DNA of 64,000 nucleotides from Arthonia radiata (taxonomy: Eukaryota > Ascomycota > Arthoniomycetes > Arthoniales > Arthoniaceae), in assembly GCA_002989075.1 (NCBI GenBank), contig PSQN01000015.1:372001-436000 (forward strand), in the 5' to 3' direction. Position 1 is the stretch's first letter. Each line of letters begins with the position of its first letter. Below the pieces are notes generated by a model. That model searched no databases, had not been told where the DNA came from, and saw only the letters and a program-made list of their open reading frames with translations. This document shows positions 11,332 to 23,228 of the stretch, piece after piece. Both the position numbers and the translations under genes were made by a program.

Positions 11332-12612
11332 ATGTCACCTGGCGCGTTGCTTAACGGTGGTGATGCACCTATCGAAAGTTTCGTAAAGGGACCACTGATC
11401 AATGGACACGGGCCGCAAGCAAAGGCAGCGCCTGGACAGCTTGATGCCACTTTACTCCAATGCACTTATGCCGAGAAGCTCAAGCATGTACCCAAATTCA
11501 ACTCGCCCGAGCACTGGGCTCAACGAACGTCGACAGACCACAGTGCGTCAGCCAACGTCAGGTATTTGCTGCGCCGCTGACCTCGTCCAGTGATTACCGT
11601 GGACTGGAACTCTCAAAGTGGCTGGTCTGCGCCGCAACTCCAACCACACGGCGAGATTAGCCTCATGCCATCAGCCAGCGTCTTCCAATACGCGACAACC
11701 TGCTTTGAAGGTCTGAAGCTCTACCGCGGCTATGACGGTCGCCTACGCCTCTTCCGGCCAGATCAGAACGCGAAACGCATGGCAACGTCTTCTGAGCGGA
11801 TTAGCCTCCCGTCAACCAACCCTGACGAATGGCTCAAGCTCCTTATCAGACTATGCGCGACGGACGGTCCTCGCTGGCTGCCCAAGGACGCACCTGGTAC
11901 ATTCATGTATCTGCGCCCGACCATCATTGGCACAGATCCGAGCATCGGTGTTCAGATGCCGCAAGAAGCCAAGCTGATCTTCTTCATGAGTTGTATGGCC
12001 GAGTACTGCAGCCAGACCGGCGGCATGAAAGTCATCGCGAGCACTGCGGATACGATCAGAGCGTGGCCGGGCGGATTCGGATACGCCAAGTTAGGCGCCA
12101 ACTATGGCCCGACGCTCAAGCTCACCAAAGCTGCGAGGGACCGTGGCTTCAATCAGGTGTTGTGGCTGTTCCCAGGTGGCAACGGGCAATTCAATATCAC
12201 TGAGGCGGGCGCCAGCAACTTCTTCGTCGTGTGGAATACGAGAGAGGGCAAGACGCAGCTTGTGACTGCGCCGGTGGATGGACAGCTTATTCTGGAGGGT
12301 ATTACAAGGAAGAGCCTGCTCCAGCTCGCAAAACAGCGATGCGATGAGATTGAGGTCGTGGAGAGAGACTACAGCATTCAGGAGGTCGAAGAGGCGGTTA
12401 CCGAGGGCCGCATGGTGGAGGCGTTCTTGGCTGGCACTGCTTACTTTGTGTCTGCAGTTTCTGCTATCGAGTACAATGGCAGACCGCTGGACATACCGAT
12501 GAAGGGCGAAGAAGGCGGTCACTACGCTTTGACGCTGCGCAAGTGGATCTACGACATCATGTATGGCCGTGAGCAGCATGAGTGGGGCTTGATTGTAGAT
12601 GAGGACACCTGA
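11332..12612 (+). CDS. Branched-chain amino acid aminotransferase, two exons
   Basis: Exons 11332-11542 and 11591-12612 are joined across a 48-bp intron (GTGCGT..CCAG, phase 1), giving 410 residues. The enzyme moves the amino group between Leu/Ile/Val and 2-oxoglutarate using PLP (fold type IV). Family landmarks are present: the N-terminal YAEKLKHVPKF and HMITVDWN, FEGLKLYRG, the active-site region YAKLGANYGPTLK with the PLP lysine, QVLWLFPG, ITEAGASNFF and the late EAFLAGTAYFV. No clear mitochondrial presequence is seen from the chosen ATG, so a cytosolic paralogue is possible. An upstream in-frame non-ATG extension was ignored. Fungi carry several BCAT paralogues, some in secondary-metabolite clusters; the neighbours here do not suggest that. 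Confidence 0.93.
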
Positions 12613-12981
12613 AAGTCAGTCGTGCATCTAGTACCGGCACTGCAGACCACACTTGCATCTGGAAAGGAAACATTTTTCGTCCGGCCAAACATCAAATTTT
12701 CTTCCAATGCCTGGACTTCAATGGTCATGCAGGTCACTTCTCGGACATGTCACGGCTTGATGATAAGGCAGTCCAATTTTCAATGGCTTGATAATAGAAG
12801 AGGGAATGATTGTATAACCGTTATTTTTCAATGATCGGGTAAGCGGAGTGAGCTGCCATTACAAATCCCCGCAGATCGTACCTATAAAGCTCGAAAGCAG
12901 CTCGCTGCTATAGAGCTTCAGCACCAACAAGCCACACGACATTGACAGAGATCGGCTGAAACACCCTGAGCATCACCCACC
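12613..12981. other. Intergenic, no supported gene
   Basis: A 369-bp gap between the aminotransferase and the GFA-domain gene, both on the plus strand. It contains the terminator of the first and promoter of the second; no gene, repeat or clear motif was seen. Confidence 0.5.
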
Positions 12982-13501
12982 ATGTCCCAAACAGCAACCG
13001 CAACCTGCTACTGCGGCACTGTCCAGATGGAAGTGGTAAGCCACCCCTTCAACACGCACCACCACTAAACTGCGACCCCACCACACCTCACTAACCTACC
13101 CCTAGCCAGTCGAAGGCCCCAACCTCGTCGACACCTTCATCTGCAACTGCACCGACTGCCGCAAAATCACCGCCAGCATGTTCGCCTCCAACTTCATCGT
13201 CAAAGACGCGGGCATGCGGCACATTCGCGGCCAAGACAAGCTCACCAAGTTCTCGCAGAGCAAGACCATCGAGACCGGCAACACCATGAGCAACTACTTC
13301 TGCTCCGTTTGCGGGACACTCATGTACCGCGTCAGTTCCGGATTCCCAGGGATGAGTATTACGAGGATTGGCACGGTGGACGACTACAAGCTGCATGAGA
13401 CGAAGCTGAAGCCGCGGGTCGAGCAGTACTGTAAGGATCGGGTGGCGTGGTTTAAGGGGGGTGAGGGGGTGGAACAGCATGAGTATGCGTTTTTCAAGTG
13501 A
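12982..13501 (+). CDS. GFA/CENP-V zinc-binding domain protein, two exons
   Basis: Exons 12982-13035 and 13106-13501 are joined across a 70-bp intron (GTAAGC..CCTAG, with CTAAC before the acceptor), giving 149 residues. The protein is the compact zinc fold named for glutathione-dependent formaldehyde-activating enzyme and CENP-V. The three cysteine clusters are intact: CYCG near the start, CNCTDCRK in the middle, and CSVCGTLMYR. SMFASNF and the GT--D linker between them are typical. Fungi carry many of these with unproven substrates; a link to formaldehyde or glutathione adduct chemistry comes from the family name rather than from data on this branch. Confidence 0.9.
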
Positions 13502-13782
13502 GATATCGGGCATTATGATGCTTGTGGAGAAGAGAAGAAGGTCTGATGTGAAGTAGGAACAGCAGACACGCAAAGGCATGAGTGAGTACCTGGAGGGATG
13601 CATTCAGCAAGTAGTTTAGGGTTACTAACCCTCTTGATTACTGTAATTGAATGACGTGCACGCGAGGAAGTCGCGTCCGCGTATTTGTCAATCAACGCGA
13701 CTTCATTGTTCTTCACCGCCTATACATTGGTGCCGTCCCTCTTCTTCTTTAGCTGCCGGTGCTCACGATACTCGAGAACATC

Positions 13783-14553
13783 ATGTTCTCCTTCTCATCA
13801 CCCATACGTCCTCAGCAACCCCACGAAGCCTTCTCCCCACCCACGCCACTCACCCCCCGCTCCCCCAACATCCAATCCTTCGCGCAGATGTCCGCACCAA
13901 AACCCTTCTTTTCCTCACCACCTACAACACCCGGCCCACTCCCCCAGACCTCCAAATCCCCGTTCCCATTCGACTTCGCAGACCTCCAACCATCCCACCG
14001 CCGCACTGACCCACGAATCCCAGAGCGCCGCCTTCAAAGTCGCAACCCTCTGCAGCGATCGACCAAGGACAGACACGACGCACGGAGACACAATTTTCTG
14101 GACGGCGTGAAAGCGAAGAGGGAAGAAGGCAAATGGGACCTCCGCGTTGATCAGATCTCGCGTGAGAAGTTCTTGAGGGAGCAGAGGGAGTGGGAGGCGT
14201 GGAATGCGGCGGAGGCGGAAATGATACAGGTGGAGGAGGAGCATGAGATGGAGGTGTCGCAGAAGGCGGTGTACGGATGGCAACGATCACAGGGTGGAAG
14301 GGCTGGACAGCCGCATGATCGGGACGGCGAGCAGGAGATAGCCGGTAATGGGATGGATGGATATCAGGATATTGAGGGCGAGGCGGACGCTGTTGCGCAG
14401 GCTGAGCGGGAGGAGATGGAGGCGCTTATTGCGATGCAGGAACAGGCGCAGGCGTTGAGTCCTGTGTATGGGAGTGAGGATGAAGATATGGATGAGGCGA
14501 TGATGGAATTGGTGGATCATAGAGGTGCGGGACAGGATGTGGATATGTCTTGA
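13783..14553 (+). CDS. Unrecognised acidic, coiled-coil-like protein
   Basis: One exon of 256 residues from the ATG at 13783. The first 75 residues are Pro/Ser/Thr-rich and probably disordered (FSPPTPLTPRSP). A conserved-looking charged helix follows, including RRHNFLDGVKAKREEGKWDL and REKFLREQREWEAWNAAE. The last 60 residues are acidic (GSEDEDMDEAMMELVDH). This layout resembles small fungal nuclear proteins, but no named domain is visible. It follows the GFA gene by 280 bp on the same strand. The long uninterrupted frame and the structured middle support a real gene. Confidence 0.7.
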   Translation: MFSFSSPIRPQQPHEAFSPPTPLTPRSPNIQSFAQMSAPKPFFSSPPTTPGPLPQTSKSPFPFDFADLQPSHRRTDPRIPERRLQSRNPLQRSTKDRHDARRHNFLDGVKAKREEGKWDLRVDQISREKFLREQREWEAWNAAEAEMIQVEEEHEMEVSQKAVYGWQRSQGGRAGQPHDRDGEQEIAGNGMDGYQDIEGEADAVAQAEREEMEALIAMQEQAQALSPVYGSEDEDMDEAMMELVDHRGAGQDVDMS

Positions 14554-15395
14554 GTGTCGATGCTGTCTCGAGCTGTTAAGCAAGGTGTGAAGTGGTCGGT
14601 ATGTATAGGTACATCCAGAGGTATGAGTACCAAGAGTGTACAAGAACTCCACAGCGCGTAAAACGAACAGCATTGCAAGGAAACGCACAATGTTATACAT
14701 AGCGACAACATCGCTTCACCTACTCACGTCCTGCGGACGTTTTCAGCCTCAGTCTGTCCTATCTCTCCGCCCTCATCCCTGCCGTTGCCTAAACAGCCGC
14801 CATCTCCATCATCAACGCCTTACGACTAATGCAACACCATTTACCGCTTCCGTGCTCGTGCACTTCTCCCTATTTTCCACCTCCCCATCATAGCCTAAAA
14901 GAGTTCCACCAGCTGTGCTAGCAACTTGTTCTGATCCTGGAGATACTTACACCCCCTGGAGTAGCTGCACTTTCTTCCTCCTCACGATTTCCGATTCTCG
15001 CGATTGGCCTCCATGGTCCATATCTGAATCTTGCCGGTCAATGTGGTATAATCTTTGCTTTCAAGAGAACTTATCGGAGGCGCCAAGTCAGAGAATAACA
15101 CGCGAAATCCACAAGTGTGCCGGTGCAAACACCCGCAACGCGAAAGCTAGACTGGGAGCGTGTTATTGTTGATCTGCAAGCTTTCTTCTCATCGTCTACA
15201 ATATTAATAATACAAACCCATGCCATGAATAAGCAGCTTGTTAGATGCGGCCGAGCTGCATGCCAAGCCGCACGCACTGATGGTACATCTACATGCGATG
15301 CTGGACTGCGAGCATTGCAATATTACAAGTAAAGCAGCGCTTAAGACTTTGAGTATCCGCTTCAAGGTCATAACACAGAACACGAGACTTCAGCC
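14554..15395. other. Intergenic, no supported gene
   Basis: About 840 bp. Short frames on both strands (14636-14893 plus, 14287-14711 minus) are shadows or chance frames without domains. No repeat was recognised. Confidence 0.45.
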
Positions 15396-16030
15396 ATGGA
15401 CCACTCTCAACCCACCAGCGTAATCTACACGCTCATCACACGCAGCATCGAAGAAACCTTGCTACGAATGGTACCAGGCATTGTCATTCCACTATCTACT
15501 CTCATCACTAACCCTCAGCTAGTATTACGCAGTCGACACCCACCAATTCGACCTCCTGACCACCCGCGTCTTCGCCAACGAAATCACCACAGACTACTCC
15601 GCCATGTTCGGCTGGGAGCCGCAGACGCGCACGGCGGCCGAGCAGACCGAGCGGTGGAGAGGGTCAATGACGAAGGGTGTGGAGGTGACGCAGCATTTGA
15701 TTAGGTATGCACCTAGTATCGCGAGCGGGGATGGAGTGTGCTGACTGGTGAAGTGGCTTTCTCCCGCTTGATCTGGAGCCATCGATGAGCAAGATCGCGC
15801 TGCTGGAGACGGACCAGGTTACTGTACATGCGAATGTGAGTGCGTATTTGCGGAAGCGCAAGGCTGATGGGGAGGTCGTGGAGACGCGTAATGCTGGGCG
15901 TGGTGAGTATGTGATGCAGAAGAAGACTATTGCGGGTGCGTCTGGCGAGCATGTAGAGTGGCGGGTGCGCTCTTTCAAGGCGTTTCCGGTGTCCGACATC
16001 GGTGGGAAGGAGTTTTGGAGTGCCGAATGA
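15396..16030 (+). CDS. SnoaL-like (NTF2 fold) protein, three exons
   Basis: Exons 15396-15470, 15523-15704 and 15754-16030 are joined across introns of 52 and 49 bp, giving 177 residues. After a short N-terminus the chain reads YYAVDTHQFDLLTTRVF, the hallmark start of SnoaL-like NTF2 folds (a tyrosine-x-x-x-Asp helix, then the FD--L--VF strand), followed by beta-rich GEYVMQKKT and EWRVRSFKAF. SnoaL folds serve as small cyclases, isomerases or dehydratases and many fungal ones are uncharacterised. The stop is only 46 bp from the end of the convergent CCZ1 coding region, so the two 3' UTRs must overlap or nearly do. Confidence 0.82.
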
Positions 16031-16076
16031 GATGCGCAGCTCAATGCGAATCCATGCGGGCCGATATTGGTCGTCA

Positions 16077-18643
16077 TCATCGGTTCAGATTGAACAGGGA
16101 CTCGACGTATTTGCGTGGATCTATTCCGATGCCTTCGCTGACCTTACTTACCTTGGAGGACGCAGACGCAGTGTCGAGACTCTCTTTCGCAGACACTTCG
16201 CCGCTGCTTTCACGGCCCATTAGTCTTCCTAGCCCGAAGGTTTGCGGGCTGCCGGTAAATGCCAACTGCCCTAGACTGCTTGAGCCACGCCGGCGTTCTT
16301 GCGCACTTTGCTCGTTCGTTGCCTTTCTAATGAGAATGGCCTCGCGTCTTGGCTGTGCTTCGCTGTCGCTATTTAGATCCACTCTGGCGTCTACCGTTGG
16401 TAGCTCCGGTGCTGAAACGCGTTGCTGCATCCACAGGATCCACCAGTCGCGTTGCGTCTTGGTGCTTGTTTCTCGCAGTCTTTCGTTCGCTCGAGCTTCT
16501 GCAATGGAAGCTAGTGCCTGGGTGTGCACGTTGAGTGCCTCCAAACGCGTCCATGGCCAGCGTTGCTCTTGAGATACGTTGAGGTCATCCACGCTTGGCG
16601 GTATTTCCGGGATTGAGGTTCGTGCCGTCATGCTAGAGCTTTCGAACATTAGGTCGTAGATAGGTGCCTTGCTGCTACGATCTGGTGCCGACGACAGCAA
16701 TCGCTCTTGTACACGCTGCGGAGACGTCGATGCTTCTAGTGGCTTGTGCAAAGCATGCAGTTGCTTATGAAGCGTTCGGTAGAAAGATGTGATTGCAAGT
16801 GATGACGTTGTCGGGTCGAAGAGTAATGCGTAAAGAAAAGGATCATCCTGTAAAATTGTTAGAACGTACGCCCAACTATACGCAGTAGCGTCTTACCTGA
16901 TACAGCAACACCCGCAATCGCCTTGAGCTGCTATGTTTCTTCCTGCCTAGAGATGGGCTGCTGGGTGCATCGCGGTCATGCTCATAGTCCTCCAAGGCAC
17001 TTCGCGCGTCGTCAGCCATTGCGATTTCCACTTGAATCGTTCTGACTAAGACGCGTCCGCCGTTGAAATCGCCATCAAGTTCATCTTCTTCAGTCGCGCC
17101 CTCAGGGCCATCCAGGTTGCCCATAAACCCAATCAAGAATCGACCATGTGACGTAGACTTGCGCTCGGGCATCTCCTGTGAGACCTTGCTCTTCTCTTCG
17201 GTAGCCTGCGCATCTTGTGAAGGAGATTGAGCGGCCGATAGGCCCCAAGCTGTGCCATATCCTAATTTGAGATATTTACTCCAATCTCGATTCGGTATCG
17301 TGTCACTGAGGCTATATGTAGCGTCCTTTGATGCAGGTGCTTGTGCCTGTGGCGTAGGCTTTTTTGCCCCTTCAACTGAGGTTGTGGCTTGTTCAAGTGA
17401 TTCCTCAATAACTGATAGGACAGAAGGTGGTATTGGCGGCCTCGATGGATTTAAACCATGTTGAGTTTTGTTATGAGACGCAGGACCAGCGCCGTCATCT
17501 GAACTTGCTTTTCTATTGCCCTGAGATGCCGAAGACGGCATTTTCGGTGGCCGGGGTCGCGTAGACGCTGGGTTCTCTTGAACACCATACGCTGCGTCAG
17601 GCTGACCGGCAACGTGCTGCAACCACTCCGAAACAGCAACCATGGACTCTCGGCCCATTGAAGCTAATCCGGAAAAGACAATACCGCGTGCCAGATTCTC
17701 AGCATGCCAGCCATGGTGGTTCGCGCCCTCAGCGTTGTGCGTGCGAGATTCGACACCGGAGCGAAGCACAATCATGTCCTCCAGACCCTCGATACCGCTC
17801 ATCAGCCCTTCTAGATATGCACGCTCACCACTACCCCACTCTTCCTCACCAACTCCCACACCAAGCTCACCTGCGGCGGCGACCTTAGTAGCAGCGTATA
17901 CATCAATGATAGGGTTTCCATGCAGCAGAACGTCCCATCCTCTTGCGAACTGCGTCCAGTACTTCTCCAAGATAGCACAGAATCTTGAACGAGGATGCCG
18001 TACGAATACGTCGCTCAGCGTTCGCCCGTGATGTAGAAGAAAGATACGATGCGCCCGAAGGAGCTGTTCGAGAAGTAATATGGGTGGGCTGACTTCTCGT
18101 GAAGAATGTTCAAACATTGGTGCTTCATCGCTAGTAGTCGTATTGCCGCTGGAGGTCAGATGTGCAGAAATCCGGGTCAGGCAAACAGACTACAAGATCA
18201 TGTCAGTGCGTGCGTTTTAATATTTGGTGAACCTGCTAGCTCACGACAAGGATCCACCAGCCCTGCTCCAGCTGCTTGAGCACGATGCGGTGCCGCTCGG
18301 TGTCAATAGTATCAATGTCCTTTCCACCGCCAAAGGTCCTGCAATTGTAAGAATGGCCCAACCACTTGTTCACAGGCACCGCACTCTACCGTGCGAAGTT
18401 GACCATGCCCTGAGCAAGGCCGATCTGTCGCATCCGCTCATTTTCTTCCTCGCTGGCTTGTTTAGCCAGCGGCTCGGCATCTTTTTGCTTCCTCCTCTTG
18501 CGGCCCTTCACAGGCTTTGACCAGTAAAACACGATTTGGTCCTGCCCGGTCTGCTCGGTCTGGCCAAGGTCTGGGCTGAAGATGGCGAGAAAGTCGAGAT
18601 GGGCGGGCACGACCTGTTCAGAGGCTGCACCAGTCTGCGACAT
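16077..18643 (-). CDS. CCZ1: Vacuolar fusion protein CCZ1, four exons
   Basis: Exons 18390-18643, 18245-18338, 16897-18189 and 16077-16847 are joined across introns of 51, 55 and 49 bp, giving 803 residues, all in consistent phase. With Mon1, Ccz1 forms the exchange factor that loads GTP on the Rab7 homologue Ypt7 at late endosomes, autophagosomes and vacuoles. The first longin domain is recognisable: VPAHLDFLAIFSPDLGQTE, then a lysine-rich loop, IGLAQGMVNFARTF, and ERHRIVLKQLEQGWWIL, the conserved tryptophan pair of this family. The middle third is Ser/Pro-rich and probably disordered. The last exon contains DDPFLYALLFDPTTSSL, again longin-like, and a helical tail ending in RKYVESLFNLNR. The family name is based on these motifs, without an alignment. 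Confidence 0.88.
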
Positions 18644-19154
18644 TGCTGCGGGTTGCGCATATTCTAAGTCAATCGAGTCGAAAGACGAAATTAAGCTACG
18701 AATTCCGACAAAGTATTCTGATGTCTTTGGCGCTAATGGTCCCGCTTCTGGTTAGTGACCTCGGTAGACTACATACAGTATAGCTTGATTGCGGACACGT
18801 GACAGAGGAGATATATGTACCGCACCATTCTTAATATGTCCAGTAAACCATATATATCGCACTCACCACCCTTTGCTACTAGTTACATCCGTGCTAACTT
18901 ACTCAACGGGCGTACGCTTGCAAGAAGGGAAAGGAGCGGTGATAGTTGCGCAAAATGCAAGGTCCAGCTATTCGCCAAAGTTGGCGAAACGTCCATTAGA
19001 GCCGCCGTCGACGCACTCTTCGACAACAACAAGATCAACAAAGATTTCAGTGACAAGCTCTGGAAGTAAGCCAAGGCTCACAGAACCCGATCACTTGCGG
19101 ACGACCGGAGTATGCATTCAAAGAAAAGTACTCACGACACTCCGCCGCAACGAT
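18644..19154. other. Intergenic gap with one small candidate frame
   Basis: About 510 bp between the CCZ1 start and the zinc-finger gene. It holds the CCZ1 promoter and the small plus-strand frame at 18815-19069 listed separately. Confidence 0.4.
18815..19069 (+). CDS. Possible 84-residue basic protein, unrecognised
   Basis: An ATG-started frame ending LWK-stop. Its second half (GDSCAKCKVQLFAKVG, then RAAVDALFDNN and KDFSDKLWK) looks protein-like, with one CxxC pair. The opposite strand is also open over 18883-19074, so chance cannot be excluded. No domain or neighbour supports a role. Confidence 0.25.
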   Translation: MYRTILNMSSKPYISHSPPFATSYIRANLLNGRTLARRERSGDSCAKCKVQLFAKVGETSIRAAVDALFDNNKINKDFSDKLWK

Positions 19155-19793
19155 TTACACTCCCCGTATCTCCCCCTCCTCCATGTCATCATCGCTCAGA
19201 TCCTCATGGCCCTTGAGCCCTTCCTTCCTCACCATCTGCTTCACCTCACGCCGAGGCAAATGATACTTATGCGCCAGCTTCTCCCAGTCGTGCTCCTCGT
19301 TCAAATGCTCGGATAGGCTCTGGAAGCTTCCCCAACGCAGATGATCGCAGGTTTTGTGCCAGCATTGATAGAGCTTTCCCTCAGGTTGGACCGATGCGGA
19401 TTGCGTGCTCGATGCCACGCCAGCATCGGACGCTAGGGGCTGCTCGCTTGAATTGGCTCTAGCACCTGCATCGCTCGGCGGCTTTGGCCAAGTCTCACCT
19501 AACTGCATCTTTTTCCATGTCGCAAGCTGACACTTGAGAGATATTTCTTGATGTTGCTGTCTGTTGCTCGTTTTCTTCGCCGCTATAGAGGTGCCACAAC
19601 GGGGGCAACGTCTATTAGGCCATTTCTTCAGATGTTCGTCGTCATCAGGTGGTATATGCGGCGCGCCTTTAAGAGCCCTGCAGAGTGCTTGTCTATTCTT
19701 ACAGTATGCGCCATCTCTGTGGCGCTCAAGAGCGGTCGCAGCTCTAAAGTCCTTTGCGCACAGGTCACATACGTGTTCGTCGTTGTGAGACAT
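19155..19793 (-). CDS. C2H2-like zinc-finger protein
   Basis: A single frame of 212 residues from the ATG at 19791-19793 (upstream in-frame codons lack an ATG). The first finger is canonical in spacing: CDLCAKDFRAATALERHRDG followed by C. A second pair, CPRCGTSIA, follows near residue 60, and a third C/H cluster reads CWHKTCDHLRWGSF..LSEHLNEEHDW. The tail is acidic (DLSDDDMEEGEI). Fungal proteins of this kind are usually nuclear, but the irregular fingers do not allow a target to be proposed. Confidence 0.78.
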   Translation of the reverse strand: MSHNDEHVCDLCAKDFRAATALERHRDGAYCKNRQALCRALKGAPHIPPDDDEHLKKWPNRRCPRCGTSIAAKKTSNRQQHQEISLKCQLATWKKMQLGETWPKPPSDAGARANSSEQPLASDAGVASSTQSASVQPEGKLYQCWHKTCDHLRWGSFQSLSEHLNEEHDWEKLAHKYHLPRREVKQMVRKEGLKGHEDLSDDDMEEGEIRGV

Positions 19794-21121
19794 TCTGGGC
19801 AAACTCAATAGAAGGTCAATTGGATATTTTGGATATAAAGTGACGAAGTGCAATGCTCTTCTACTAACGCCAGTCGTTCCTAGTTGGTGGCAAGCGTATT
19901 AGCATTGTCTTACACGCCACAGCAATCCCTGCCTGTCTACCGAGTGCCAAATGATGAACTAGTGACGACGTCTCGAATAGTCTAGGTGTGTTTGCTAACG
20001 GTGGGAGATGGAAACAGACGGACTTCTGATTGCCAGAGGGATGCGCAAAGAGCGACGGATGACATGAGAACTTACGGGTTTTAATATACTTTGTCGTACT
20101 CTGGGTATGGGTACTCTCCCGAAGTCGATACTTTAGCGGCTTGATAATGTAAGAATCGATAGACACGGCACGCATGTCAGGTATGGTCTTTCCTCAACAG
20201 AGCACTTCGCTTATACACACCGCTATAGCCAGGTGTCCTGGTCTTTCTCACGTCAAAAGTAGATTTCGCGAGCCGTTAATGGCAGAGCTGTCCTCAACTG
20301 TACTCGGCCGAAGACAGTTGTGAGTTGTAAAAGTCAAGAGAATGTTACATGTGGCCCCAATGAAGGATCGCAAATAACACCCAATTAGAAAGGGACTTGC
20401 CGCTTGGAAACTCACGAGTCATACTCCGTGCTTCTTTGTTTCTTTATGGAGCTCAGGGCTAAGTGTGAATTCACTCACTGTCTTGAATACCGCGAAGATG
20501 TAGGGGTGTTACTGAGGTCTCCTACGCAAAATGGGCTAGTTGAGACCCTAAGTCTTTCTGATTTGGGAGAGATTGGACTGAGATTAAGGCTTAATGTCCT
20601 CTACACAAAGCATGAATACGAAGTGTGACAGTAGCTGCGTTGAAACTGAAGCGCTTAGTAAGAAGGTCCGGGAATGCTCTCGACCCGAGGTCCGCATCAC
20701 TTGTAGGTTTGACATTAATAGTATTAATTCCAAGTAATGAAGAGCAATGGCAACTTCTTCATACACTCGAGCCAAAGAGGCTCAGGCGTTCGCAATTCTG
20801 GAACAAAGCGGGAGCAATATCTGGAGTACAAGATCTACCGGTGTACGTACCCTCGGGTTCCTTCACAGCCTCAACAACTCGAAGTTGTTGTTTGGCTGTA
20901 ACTTCATTCGTTAGAAAAGGCGTTCAAATAAAGCTCGCACGCCGATCAATGATGCTTGGTACGTATTGTGTTATGCCATCTCCGTACCTTTTGCTCAATG
21001 ACATCCTCCAGACTCAAACGAGACCCGGGCGCTTGCAATCGAGCTTGTCAATCGAGGAAATACGCACAGCACGGAAGATCTAATAAATTCTTGGCAAGCG
21101 GGTCGCGAGCGGCCCTATCCG
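19794..21121. other. Intergenic or 5' part of the ankyrin gene
   Basis: About 1.3 kb without a clear gene. The frame of the next ankyrin-like gene stays open upstream of its first ATG to about 21011 and reads RALAIELVNRG, which is itself ankyrin-like. An intron at 20959-21011 (GTACGT..TCCAG, 53 bp) would join it in phase to a frame that is open from 20625, so the true start may lie further left. The rest shows no domain. Confidence 0.4.
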
Positions 21122-22066
21122 ATGGGACCGTTCTACAAGCCACTGAAGATATCAATCACAAATTATGACGCTGCGATGGCTGGCCTGCTGGTTAAGCATG
21201 GTGTGAGTGTTCGCGAATGTGAGCTGAATCAGTCTACCGGTCAAGATACGCCAACTAAAGTTCGGTGGGCAGACATCGTGGCTGCTGTCCTTAAGGAGGA
21301 ACGTTTGGCTGTGCTCCAGGCCATAATCGATGCTGGTTTTGACGTCACCACCGAGTTCGGTCTAATGGGCGATGCTTTAATGTGAGTTAGGTCTTGCCAA
21401 ACATAATACCATGCATGGAGAAAGAAGGTATGTTGCACCCATCCATTGACTTTGTTTCGCGCTCTGCTACCTTGACAGCCCAGCATGGACACATGCGCGT
21501 TCCTTTGAGCTCGAATCGACAAAGTGTTTCTGTTGTGTAGATCACGTCGTGCTCACATCTAAAACTATAGGCTAAAGTACATCAGTATAGCAATAAGCGG
21601 CAATCAAACCCAGGCTGTCAAACTCCTGCTCAACAACGGCACCGATCCAAACTTAGGCCGTCGCGGTGATATGCACAGTGCGGTGGAGCTGGCTGCCACG
21701 GTAGCCGGACCCGAGATCATCGATGTGCTGATTACCCATGGTGCCGAGGTAGCTAATCGTCGGCCGCTGTGTCTTGCCGCACGGCATGGGAAGCCGAGAA
21801 ATGTCGAGGCGTTGTTAAGACGAGGGGTCGACATCAATAGCATACCGGACAATGTCGAAATCCCCGAGAGCGAGCGGAGGCAAGGCATCGGAACTGCGCT
21901 ACACGAAACTGCCCGTGGAGGCCACGTAGAGATGGTGGAGCTGCTCTTGAAGCGCGGTGCCATCGATTGCAAGGATAGCCGGGGATCTACGGCTTTCGAG
22001 ATCGCCGGCGCAGATCATCCAAGGATAGCGGAGTTGCTGGGGTCTCATCGTGATAGCGACGAGTGA
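21122..22066 (+). CDS. Ankyrin-repeat protein (5' end uncertain)
   Basis: Exons 21122-21381 and 21571-22066 are joined across a 189-bp intron (GTGAGT..TATAG, phase 2), giving 251 residues from the first ATG. Ankyrin helices are plain: AMAGLLVKHGVSV, LAVLQAIIDAGFDV, QAVKLLLNNGTDPN, IIDVLITHGAEV, RNVEALLRRGVDIN, and GTALHETARGGHVEMVELLL, the last being a near-consensus repeat. The coding frame extends upstream of this ATG without a stop for about 110 bp, so at least one 5' exon is probably missing from this model. The intron is unusually long for this window. Fungal ankyrin proteins of this size mediate protein binding; no partner can be inferred. Confidence 0.75.
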
Positions 22067-23228
22067 ATGATGCGAATGGGGGAGTCTGAACATGAAGCAT
22101 GTCGAGCGCGCTGAGAATGGGCCACGGGTGCATCGGGTGATAGACAAGTAAACAGAACCTCGGAAAATCTTGTTGCCGAAATTGACATGCCAAGCTTTTT
22201 CCCGTTTTATTTCGAGAATCTACGAGCAAGTCAAGTAAGTCTTCTCAGCCGTCAATTTTTCGAATAATGGCTTCTATCGTAGCAGCCGCTCAGTTGGCGA
22301 AAGTCATGATTTACCAAGACCTTCCGTGAATACACATCTGGGCATTTGTGTCTACGCCTTCAACCTTACTTCCCCTAGAATAGTTTGCTATACGGCGGGA
22401 GCCTACAGCCGTGCTCCACGTATTCATCACCCAAGATCTTCGTGGATGGAAGACATGACCATGCCCGTCGATGCGCTTATTATGGGTGCTTGATGCCCGT
22501 CAATGTCAACTGGGCCATCCGTAGCAGACAACGAATCAACTAGGCAAGTTTAAGAAGAGTACAACACTCTTGTATCGTGATGGTATTGCTGTCCTGCCAT
22601 GTTTGTGTGTACTTGACAACGATTATGGTAGGAACGATCCAGTGCTCCTTCCATCAACGATCTATAAGATGTGATCAGACACCTCAGGTCGTACCTTCAC
22701 TTCTATGATGCATAGGTCCTCACCCGATTGGATTTCACTCATATGCAGAGACTGTTCCTGCTACCATTATGTTTTGTAACAATATCAGCATCTGCTAATG
22801 ATTCTTCAAAGCCGTTACCTTGCATTTAGTGGCCTTGTCAAGCAGCCATCCGGTCTGAACCGTTGTGTGCCCCGGGTACTCTTTGCTGAGATCCTTCTCG
22901 CAACGGATGCATCGCGCAGTCTCTACTTTGCTTTTGTGATCATCGAAAAGAAGGGTTTATCGGGAGCAGTCAGAGCGCACGGACGAGCGACATCAGACGA
23001 TCACGTGGTCAGGGCACTACCTCTCTGCTTTCTGGAAAGTTCTCGCCGTGTGGACGGAACTCGTCATCCTCTGCTAACAGGGTCGAACTCCGCCATTGCT
23101 TTCCAAAATCAAATCTCAGACGTCGCTGGATCAGCAGTCTTCAACACGACCCAAAGCTCGAAACAATAGTTGCGTCTGGGTAGCTGTACAATTCTGCATG
23201 TCAGCTCAGTCGTGATACATCATACAAT
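22067..23228. other. Intergenic, no supported gene
   Basis: About 1.16 kb. The frame 22798-23169 (plus) has an ATG but no domain and lies in A/T-rich sequence, so I do not call it. No repeat or RNA gene was recognised. Confidence 0.4.

Noticed and set aside
20625-21083. Frame of 152 codons as an independent gene
   Set aside because: No domain and poor composition; if coding at all, it is more likely the 5' exon of the ankyrin gene.
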